Below, piece after piece: positions 47,358-54,736 of a stretch of 64,000 bases of DNA (the first letter of the stretch is position 1; the number at the start of each line of letters is the position of its first letter). The DNA is taken from positions 62,001-126,000 of the forward strand of contig NZ_WMJY01000001.1 of the NCBI RefSeq assembly GCF_009711055.1. The letters are read 5' to 3'. The notes under the pieces were generated by a model that made no database searches, was not told the DNA's origin, and saw only the letters and a list, made by a program, of their open reading frames with translations. The DNA is from Myroides pelagicus. GTDB taxonomy: Bacteria > Bacteroidota > Bacteroidia > Flavobacteriales > Flavobacteriaceae. A program made the translations under genes and the position numbers.

Positions 47358-48826
47358 TACGCTGTTGTTGTTTGACCGATTATTACTTGACTATAAGGCA
47401 CCGAACTCTTTTGTCCTGGTCCTGGAGTAGTTAGATTTACTTGAGCTGTAAATGAAGATTTATGTGTAACCTTTCCATTTACTATTCTTACCGCATGGAA
47501 TGTTCTTGTAAAAGTAGGACTAGTTGTTTCATATACTGGGGGCTGACCTGGCATTGAGAAACCTAATCTTCTACCATAACCTCTTTCAAACGAACCAGTA
47601 GTTATATACCAACCATTATCTACTTTACTCCCTAATTTATTATTAGACTTATAGTAATATCCTTCGTATTGTTTATTATGCTCAGATTCAGGATTCTTAC
47701 CTGAGTGGTAACTATATAAATAAGTTACTGTCTCAGGACTAGCTCCTACAACTGTCCAATATTCTCCCTCAAAACCTTCATTACCTGTACTGCTCCAATA
47801 ACTTATTTGCTCTTTGAAAAGAACATCTAAATACACCCTAGCCATTGTTTCAGTAAATGTACTTCCATCAGATGCCTTAGTGTATATAGTGGTAGTATAG
47901 CTCTCTGCTATGTAGTTAGTATAAATAATACCACTTGTTCCAGCACTCCAAGTTTCGTTACCTTGCTCGTCAAAAAATTTTATAGAAGGGACACCCGTAT
48001 TATCTACACCGATTGTTATTCTATCTCGCAATTCATTGTCGCGAAATTTAAGACCATCTTGGCTGCTTATTTCTAACTTACGGTCATTTGATACAATGTT
48101 ATTATTTTCAATTCTAAAGCCTCCAATTGAGCCAAATAACGCCTCAATTCTACCTGATATCTCAGCATCCTTAGCTATAATCTTGCCGAGTATTCCATCT
48201 AAAATTAGGTTAGGATTAGACAGGCTGGGCTCCTGACTAACAAGCTTTTGATCCTTGAAAATAAAACCTGCTAAATTAGCTTGCTCAGCAACAATTATCC
48301 TAACTGCTAATTGCTCTAGAGATGTAAGTTTTACAAATTGATTTGAAGGATTAACACCAGCAGTAACGTTGTTTAATCCATCTTTTAATCTCCACCATGT
48401 GTCAGTAGCTCTGTGATATATATAATCTATAACATCTGTGTTATTCCTGTATACATCTCCAGATGTCCATTCTCTCTGTACAACCATTTGACCTTGCTTA
48501 CCAGGTTGCCCATCTCCACCATCTTTTACCTTACTAATTGAGATCGTGTCTTCGTACTTCTGATTATCTTGAGAAGTAACAACTACCTTATACACCTCTA
48601 CAGTAGCTACCTGGCTATTTGAAATACTAAAACTTGAGCTAGTTCCAACAGCTGTAGTGCTAGTCCCTTTATACCATGCATAAGATTTAGGAGTAAAACC
48701 ATAAGGCTTTGCCTGCAAGGTTATACTCGCAGGACTAGAGCCTTGAAATTGATTTCCCGTAGCTAATATTCGTACGTATTTTACCTTTTCCTTAACCGAT
48801 ATAGGAATTGTTCTTTTTACTGACAT
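47357..48826 (-). CDS. Tail-tip/fibre protein with Ig-like start and collagen-like linker
   Basis: A 489-residue virion protein. Residues 15-100 look Ig-like (ITLQAKPYGFTPKSYAWYKG, YKVVVTSQDNQKYEDTISIS), followed by a short Gly-rich collagen-like link (KDGGDGQPGKQGQ, about 101-113). The middle, LAGFIFKDQKLVSQ, GKIIAKDAEISGRIEALFGSIGGFRIENNNIVS, resembles the end of tip attachment proteins that make trimeric stems. The C-terminal 170 residues are Tyr/Gly/Ser-rich and may bind the receptor. Last structural gene before the lysis cassette. Confidence 0.7.
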   Translation of the reverse strand: MSVKRTIPISVKEKVKYVRILATGNQFQGSSPASITLQAKPYGFTPKSYAWYKGTSTTAVGTSSSFSISNSQVATVEVYKVVVTSQDNQKYEDTISISKVKDGGDGQPGKQGQMVVQREWTSGDVYRNNTDVIDYIYHRATDTWWRLKDGLNNVTAGVNPSNQFVKLTSLEQLAVRIIVAEQANLAGFIFKDQKLVSQEPSLSNPNLILDGILGKIIAKDAEISGRIEALFGSIGGFRIENNNIVSNDRKLEISSQDGLKFRDNELRDRITIGVDNTGVPSIKFFDEQGNETWSAGTSGIIYTNYIAESYTTTIYTKASDGSTFTETMARVYLDVLFKEQISYWSSTGNEGFEGEYWTVVGASPETVTYLYSYHSGKNPESEHNKQYEGYYYKSNNKLGSKVDNGWYITTGSFERGYGRRLGFSMPGQPPVYETTSPTFTRTFHAVRIVNGKVTHKSSFTAQVNLTTPGPGQKSSVPYSQVIIGQTTTA

Positions 48827-48829
48827 ATC

Positions 48830-49870
48830 TTATTGTGTATTAGCTTCCATGTGCAACTTGATATTTCCTCCCTCTGCAAATACATCGGCGTACGAAATAT
48901 TATATTTAGCACCCGTTGCGGAATTACCTATCAATTCACCATTTTGACGAGCCTTTTGATACTTAAATGTCCACGAGCCACCTGCACTTGTATTTGTCCC
49001 CATTATTACAACACGCGGAGTTACAATAAGCGTCTGTCCCTCATCGATTGAATCGTAAGGGATATTCGTTTCATACACAATATCATAAGGATCTGTTTCG
49101 TCCCTTACCTCCATTAGAGTCTGTGCAACAACAACATTGTTTTCCTTAATCGTACAAACGAAAGTAGCTGTTGTATCAACTTGGTCCTTAGTCACCTTGT
49201 AAGTTTTCTGAGTCGCTCCCGGAATTGTATATCTAAAATCAGCAATTGTATCATTTTTCAAATCTAGCGTTTCGTCCAGTGTTACCTTACTCCATTGGTA
49301 GGATAATCCGCTTGTTACTTCTACACCGCCTTTTTCAAGCACAGCAACTAGTGTAACCTCTTGATGGTCTTGTGTGATAACAGCACCTCGATTCGCTTGG
49401 TCTAAAATATATGCTCTATAGGTGTTAGGACTTACATTTTCCCTATTTACTTCTATATTAGCGTGCATATCGTACGTAAATCCACCGCTACTTACCTTAG
49501 CTGAAAATTCAATAAATGCGGTAGTATTTACGCCTACCATGATATCGTCCTTAATTCGTAAAGCAGGAACTTTAACCGAGCCAATCGTATGCTCAAAAAC
49601 TTCGAATCTTGTATCTTCCGATGTTATCTCTTGACCATTCCATTTCCACACCTTATTACTCATAACACCTCCCGACAACGGAAATGAACTCTGAGCCGAC
49701 AAACACTGAACATACACCTCTCTATTGTTGTCAGCTTCTTTCCAACTATCGAAAATATTATCATTTTGAAACTTCGCAACTAAAGGCTTAGGAGCAATTA
49801 ATCGCATTGTCATGCTATCTGCTTTTTTTACAACCGATAATGTGATTGAACCTCTTACTAAATTTGCCAT
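48830..49870 (-). CDS. Tail-tip structural protein with Ig-like segments
   Basis: A 346-residue beta-rich protein of unknown family. It shows repeated Ig-like patterns: KVWKWNGQEITSEDTRFEVFE, LVAVLEKGGVEVTSGLSYQWSKV, TATFVCTIKENNVVVAQTLMEV. Position between tape-measure-side tail genes and the tip protein suggests a virion surface role. The start overlaps the upstream 65-residue gene by 13 bases. Confidence 0.62.
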   Translation of the reverse strand: MANLVRGSITLSVVKKADSMTMRLIAPKPLVAKFQNDNIFDSWKEADNNREVYVQCLSAQSSFPLSGGVMSNKVWKWNGQEITSEDTRFEVFEHTIGSVKVPALRIKDDIMVGVNTTAFIEFSAKVSSGGFTYDMHANIEVNRENVSPNTYRAYILDQANRGAVITQDHQEVTLVAVLEKGGVEVTSGLSYQWSKVTLDETLDLKNDTIADFRYTIPGATQKTYKVTKDQVDTTATFVCTIKENNVVVAQTLMEVRDETDPYDIVYETNIPYDSIDEGQTLIVTPRVVIMGTNTSAGGSWTFKYQKARQNGELIGNSATGAKYNISYADVFAEGGNIKLHMEANTQ

Positions 49871-50055
49871 GTGTCTAATATTTTAAGTGCTTGTGCTGTT
49901 GTTAATTCTGTCATCTCTTCTGTAACACTTACATTAGCAAGCGTTAATAAATCTTTTTTTAAAATCACTTCCTCTCCATTTGTCGGATAAGGGTGGTTAT
50001 CTTCTATTAAGCCTAATTCCTTAGCTTTATCTATACTCAATTTTACGTATATCAT
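49858..50055 (-). CDS. Small phage tail-region protein
   Basis: A 65-residue protein (MIYVKLSIDKAKELGLIEDN start) overlapping its upstream neighbour by 4 bases and its downstream neighbour by 13. No family recognised. Good coupling on both sides and lack of an alternative reading make it likely real. It could be an assembly factor. Confidence 0.6.
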   Translation of the reverse strand: MIYVKLSIDKAKELGLIEDNHPYPTNGEEVILKKDLLTLANVSVTEEMTELTTAQALKILDTWQI

Positions 50056-51518
50056 AATTCAATTATTTCATATTCAACACCCTTACCGCTTGCTATAAAT
50101 GCTTCGATTTTCGAAAATGGAACTTTTATTTTTAATCCTTTATACTCGTATGTACCGTCTGCTTTTTTCCACCAACCAATCGTGAAAAAATCACTTGCAT
50201 TTTCAATAACACCTTTATTGTTATTGAAAACAGCTTCGAATTGTACAAAATCTGTATCGGGATTAACGACTTCGGGATAGTGTATTTCTACATCATAATC
50301 ACCGTAGCTCTTCTTTAAAAGTTTTTCTGATTTGTAAAGTGTGTCGGGTTTTATACTAGGTCGGTAGCCTTGTGGTAGGCTTGTTTGTTCTGCGTAGTAA
50401 GCTGTTTTTTGAGTGATTAATTCTTGAAGGTCTAGTTTTGATGGTGACCAGTTTGTAGCAGTATCTCCCTTTTCAAATTTCGGACTCGACTGCATAGGAT
50501 ATGATATTCTTAAATATTTTACATAAGATGGAACTATATAAGAAAATATATCCTCGGGGTTAGGTTTCCTACCTAAATAATTTTTATCCTTATCATACCA
50601 AGCCCATCTAAAATAACTATCTTCTGTATTGGTTATTTTAGTAAACCAATACTTACTACCGGGTAATACTTCGATATAATCAGTTGTAGCGTGTCCTGTA
50701 CTGACAACAATATATCCATATGAATCTACCCAATAGTTTTTTAATTCTGATTTCCTAATAATCAAATTCTCCCCCTCTCCACTCAACAACCCTCTCCACT
50801 CAACAACCTCTGCATCAGCTTCTACTTTTTCTGAAACTAACTCATTGAATTTCTCTGTACAATCAGCTACTTCAACTTGAAAAACATTACCTGCCTTACT
50901 TGCATCTGTAACAACAAGCCTATCTGTTTTCTCATCTAACTCAACACCGTCCCTTTTCCAATAATAAGCCGCAGGTACTTTTTTCGCAGAACGCATTAAA
51001 TCTGCTTGCAACACTAATCCTTTTTGATTAACAAAAGGAAATTGCACAGAGCCGATTGGAGCTGTTAGCTTTAACTCTGCTTGTGCTACTGCTTCTGTCA
51101 CTGTTATTAAGCTAAACGACCTTTGAAACTTAGCTACACGCTTGCTCTTAGGTTCCATGTATTTAGCTTCAAATTCGATTGTTGTATCGTCACTATCGCT
51201 TATATTTTTATAGATTGTTAGCTTTCCTTTTTCTTCGTTTTGCCCAATTTTGAATTGAGCATTTGTAGAAGAAATAACATCTCCATTTATTTTCCACATA
51301 ACGTCGGTAAGAGCTGAATTAACAACTCCCGATACTAAGTTATGTGGGTCTAAAACTTCGCACGTTACTAATAAAGTCAGTGGGTCTAATCGTCTATCAG
51401 GGTGGAAATAACCCGTATTAACATCATAAGTTTGACGTTGATTTCCCGATAATGTTGTTGCACTATCTGACGTACTTAAAGGCTTATATTCTATACGTAT
51501 GCTTTGCTTTTGTATCAT
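50052..51518 (-). CDS. Tail-tip protein: Ig-like N-terminal half, carbohydrate-binding-like C-terminal half
   Basis: A 488-residue virion protein. Residues about 30-235 are Ig-like (VMWKINGDVISSTNAQFKIG, AAYYWKRDGVELDEKTDRLVV, FQVEVADC). Residues about 255-370 (DYIEVLPGSKYWF, YFRWAWYDKDKNYLG, YLRISYPMQS, FEKGDTATNWSPS) match the jelly-roll-like module common at the tips of phage tail proteins. The two halves meet at a perfect 17-bp tandem duplication (50774-50807, residues 238-249). The C-terminal 100 residues are a separate unit of unknown type. Confidence 0.65.
   Translation of the reverse strand: MIQKQSIRIEYKPLSTSDSATTLSGNQRQTYDVNTGYFHPDRRLDPLTLLVTCEVLDPHNLVSGVVNSALTDVMWKINGDVISSTNAQFKIGQNEEKGKLTIYKNISDSDDTTIEFEAKYMEPKSKRVAKFQRSFSLITVTEAVAQAELKLTAPIGSVQFPFVNQKGLVLQADLMRSAKKVPAAYYWKRDGVELDEKTDRLVVTDASKAGNVFQVEVADCTEKFNELVSEKVEADAEVVEWRGLLSGEGENLIIRKSELKNYWVDSYGYIVVSTGHATTDYIEVLPGSKYWFTKITNTEDSYFRWAWYDKDKNYLGRKPNPEDIFSYIVPSYVKYLRISYPMQSSPKFEKGDTATNWSPSKLDLQELITQKTAYYAEQTSLPQGYRPSIKPDTLYKSEKLLKKSYGDYDVEIHYPEVVNPDTDFVQFEAVFNNNKGVIENASDFFTIGWWKKADGTYEYKGLKIKVPFSKIEAFIASGKGVEYEIIEL
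50774..50807. repeat. Perfect 17-bp tandem duplication inside a tail-tip gene
   Basis: CCTCTCCACTCAACAAC occurs twice back to back (50774-50790, 50791-50807). Being not a multiple of three, each copy is read in a different frame (VVEWRG then LLSGEG). One or three copies would bring a stop within about 15 codons. Confidence 0.9.
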
Positions 51519-51524
51519 TTTCTG

Positions 51525-52646
51525 CTAGTTGAATTTTAAAGTTTGTGTGATAATTTCCCCCTCTACGATTGCTTGACAAGTGAACGTTATTGAACGCTCG
51601 TAAATGTTATTTGTGAAGTCTTCGGCTGTTAGATTTAGAATGCGTTGCTTTTTATCGATTGACCAAATTGCGTCGCTGTCTTGATCTTCTTGTGTAGTTC
51701 CTGAGGTGCGGAACCATTGCCACGCAACAGCTTTATAAGTTATATCCTTCCAATACCTCTGAATAGTAGGAGTTAGAGTTGTGTTCAGATCATCAGCAGT
51801 TAATAGGAATCCCTTAGCAGAATCTATAAACATATTATTTGAATCATAGCCAATAATATCATCAACATTATCAGCTGATAATCTTATATCTAGAGCACCT
51901 GATACAACGAAGCAATTATTTGAAGATATGTATTTTAAGACAATCACCTCTAATGGCCTTAAGTAGTAATTTTCTAAAGTGTATAGGAAGATAGGAATGC
52001 CTGCATTAGAGTTATGAATTATTGTTATGTAATCACTACGATTATTCCTAATTGAAACTTCACAACCATCAGCTAACTTGTCTACTTCAAAACCAAATAA
52101 ACCATTCTTAACTCCTTCAACAAATGAATTACCACCTATTACATCTATATTTCTATTGGAATCTGACACACTTAATAACCTATCCATATTCACCTCTCTC
52201 CAGGAATAACTAAGCTTAGATACATAATCCCCTAAAGCATCAGATCCTAAGTTATTAATACCCTCAGCATCAACATATATAAATAGATAAGGCAGCGAAT
52301 TATCTAAAATAGGTTTTGAATAATAATCCCCTTCAACTCCCTGAATAACCTTAAATTCTCCTAAGTCAGTAGCTACTATAACATCTAACCTCTTATTAGA
52401 AATAGTAGGGGATATCATAAACTCATAATTAACAGGATTAGACAACACATCTCCATTAATCTTCCATTCTGAACCAGCATTAACAACTATATTATTACCT
52501 GACTTAAAATACCCAGCATCATGTATAAAATAATCACTATCAGATAGCTTATTAATTTTTTCGTCTAAATACTTGAAGTTACCATCTACTTCACTTGATG
52601 TAAGTTGACTTCCCTTCTCTCTTCTATATACTATCTTATTCGACAT
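51525..52646 (-). CDS. Tail fibre/tip structural protein
   Basis: A 373-residue protein. The N-terminal SQLTSSEVDGNFKYLDEKINKL is a motif seen at the start of many phage tail fibre proteins and may bind the baseplate. The middle has a beta-rich appendage-like unit (SIRNNRSDYITIIHNSN, ENYYLRPLEVIVLKYISSNNCFVVSG). The C-terminal 90 residues are Ig-like (AVAWQWFRTSG, SITFTCQAIVEGEII). Its start overlaps the hidden 47-codon ORF by 11 bases. Confidence 0.65.
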   Translation of the reverse strand: MSNKIVYRREKGSQLTSSEVDGNFKYLDEKINKLSDSDYFIHDAGYFKSGNNIVVNAGSEWKINGDVLSNPVNYEFMISPTISNKRLDVIVATDLGEFKVIQGVEGDYYSKPILDNSLPYLFIYVDAEGINNLGSDALGDYVSKLSYSWREVNMDRLLSVSDSNRNIDVIGGNSFVEGVKNGLFGFEVDKLADGCEVSIRNNRSDYITIIHNSNAGIPIFLYTLENYYLRPLEVIVLKYISSNNCFVVSGALDIRLSADNVDDIIGYDSNNMFIDSAKGFLLTADDLNTTLTPTIQRYWKDITYKAVAWQWFRTSGTTQEDQDSDAIWSIDKKQRILNLTAEDFTNNIYERSITFTCQAIVEGEIITQTLKFN

Positions 52647-52779
52647 AATCCTCTACACAATAATCATTTACACAATAAACCCGATCCTTGACTATTGGAC
52701 CAAATGGCTCTCCTGGTACTCTAACAAAAACAACATGTCTAACCCAATATTCCTCCAGTCGTTGTGAATAATTCTTCAT
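52636..52779 (-). CDS. Hidden 47-residue ORF linking two tail genes
   Basis: ATG at 52779-52777 and stop TTA at 52636-52638. Product begins MKNYSQRLEEYWVRHVVFVR and continues VPGEPFGPIVKDRVYCVNDYCVEDYVE. It overlaps the end of the upstream 665-residue gene by 41 bases and the start of the next by 11 bases, filling the only 92-base gap in this stretch of the tail operon. That arrangement supports translational coupling. No family recognised. Confidence 0.5.
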   Translation of the reverse strand: MKNYSQRLEEYWVRHVVFVRVPGEPFGPIVKDRVYCVNDYCVEDYVE

Positions 52780-54736
52780 ATACATTCTCACACATCGTTA
52801 TCTCAGTTCTACCTTCGCTAAAATCCATCTCTAACCGAGTAGGAATAAACTTCTTAGAGCCTCTCCATTTGAATTCCAACAACTCATTTGGCGATACAAT
52901 CCCTAGAGCCGTGCCGTCAACTTTAACATGAACTCCAGGCTGAATCGAATGAGTCATAGCTGCATAACAATAACCAAACCTTCTACTCTCATTCACTCCT
53001 GATCTCTTCCAGCTCTCCCTCCAAGATTTCTGCTCCTGCATTCCTTCTCGTTTGAAAATAAAACGCTTATCGGTATTGTCCTGAGCGTTGTCAATATGAT
53101 ATAATTCAATATTCATTTTCGTTGAATATCTCAAATCAGGTCTTATTAACTTCAACTCATAATCCTTCTTAGCGATTATTTTCATTTTTATTTCTTGAAT
53201 TCCAACCTCTTCAAATGTTCTTTCCATTGGATTAACCAATACAGGAGGATAAATTCTTACTTGCAACCAGCCGCTCTTCGAAATTGAATAGCGTTCCTTT
53301 TCTATCTTACCAGTTAATCTCTTCCTAGTTTCTATGAAATTTTTATTATAATATACTTGCTCCTTCCATTCAATTGAGTCATCTGCATACCTTAACTCTA
53401 ATGCATCTCTCAAATAGTTATTTGAATTAGGAAAATTACCCCATAACACCTCATTGTTCAATAACACTTCATATCTAAGTGTATATCCAAATTCGTTATT
53501 CTCAAACCTATCCTTAGAAGACAGTCTTGAGTAAGCAACAAGTTCTAATTCAAAATCTAAATATTTATATAACCACACGCTCGGAACCTGCACCCAAATA
53601 GGATTCTTAAGCTCCATATAAGACCCAACTACATTACCCTCATTCCTAATACCACCAACACCTATATGCACTGGTGATGACTTATTAAAATCAGGAATGA
53701 CTTGCCCTGGATGAGTCCATTTAGCAATGTATTTACCATCCTTAGGTACGGGACTAAAAGAAGCATCTCCGACAAATCTCCAATTAGGATTTACCTTCCA
53801 ACTATCCATAGCCTCTATTGGGCTATAAATCTTCTCACACTCTAAGTAACCTTTTTTAAACAAATCATTCTGCTCTGCTAAATCAGCACTAACTTCAACA
53901 GTCTTCCATGGAGATACTACAGATATATCAGGATCAGCATAAAACCTTCGATTTTCTACAGGTTTATTTAAATTCTCCATTCCAATAAACACACCTGAAC
54001 TATCATACTTATAACACTCAATAAGCTCCTTATGCTGCTGATTAATACCTATAATGTACCACCTACCTTTCCAGGTATATAACTTACATCCTATATCATG
54101 AATCAAGCGCTCAAGAATATCATAAATCTGATCCTTTTTTTGTGATCCTAGAAATTCTACATCCGACTTCTTATATTCGTCAGCATACATTTTGCAGTCA
54201 AGGTATATCTCATGCCAGGCATAGCCATTAGTAGGCATTATAGCAGGAGAAAATAAAATATCTTGACTAAGCCCTGTTGCTTTTAGACATGTACTAATAA
54301 CGTCAATAACGCTCTTTTCCTGAGAGTAGTAAGAATAATCGACAAACTCCTTCCCCCTTAAAATACCCAAACAATCAGTAGCGGTCATGGACACAAATAA
54401 TGTAGGTGATTTATAAGGCTCTGAATATTGATCTGGAAGTAAATATCCTCTCCATAACAACTCATCATTCTCGTCTGTCAAATCAACTCTATATCGATCT
54501 TCAGCCCCTGTATATAGATGAAAAAATTTCCCATCAACACCGTCTCTAACAAGTAAATCAAAAACAAGAGATGATGCCATAATCGACTGATACTTATCGT
54601 CTGAACCATCATAAGACAACTTAATAGAACTTCTTGCTGCTTGATTCTCAATAGTTTCAAACTCCAATTGAGAATCAATATCAGCAACAAGAATATTCGT
54701 ATCCATATCAATAATTCTAATCCTAACCTGCTTCAT
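52739..54736 (-). CDS. Tail-tip hub/distal tail-type structural protein
   Basis: A 665-residue protein right after the tape measure gene, where siphoviruses keep the distal tail and tail-associated proteins. The N-terminus (VRIRIIDMDTNILVADID, ARSSIKLSYDGSDDKYQSIMASSLVFDLLV, LLWRGYLLPDQYSEPY) looks like a baseplate hub domain in which a beta-barrel precedes a helical part with YDILERLIHDIGCKLYTWKGRWYIIG. I know similar proteins from Bacteroidota phages without a formal name. ATG overlaps the tape measure stop by one base. Confidence 0.65.
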   Translation of the reverse strand: MKQVRIRIIDMDTNILVADIDSQLEFETIENQAARSSIKLSYDGSDDKYQSIMASSLVFDLLVRDGVDGKFFHLYTGAEDRYRVDLTDENDELLWRGYLLPDQYSEPYKSPTLFVSMTATDCLGILRGKEFVDYSYYSQEKSVIDVISTCLKATGLSQDILFSPAIMPTNGYAWHEIYLDCKMYADEYKKSDVEFLGSQKKDQIYDILERLIHDIGCKLYTWKGRWYIIGINQQHKELIECYKYDSSGVFIGMENLNKPVENRRFYADPDISVVSPWKTVEVSADLAEQNDLFKKGYLECEKIYSPIEAMDSWKVNPNWRFVGDASFSPVPKDGKYIAKWTHPGQVIPDFNKSSPVHIGVGGIRNEGNVVGSYMELKNPIWVQVPSVWLYKYLDFELELVAYSRLSSKDRFENNEFGYTLRYEVLLNNEVLWGNFPNSNNYLRDALELRYADDSIEWKEQVYYNKNFIETRKRLTGKIEKERYSISKSGWLQVRIYPPVLVNPMERTFEEVGIQEIKMKIIAKKDYELKLIRPDLRYSTKMNIELYHIDNAQDNTDKRFIFKREGMQEQKSWRESWKRSGVNESRRFGYCYAAMTHSIQPGVHVKVDGTALGIVSPNELLEFKWRGSKKFIPTRLEMDFSEGRTEITMCENVYEELFTTTGGILG

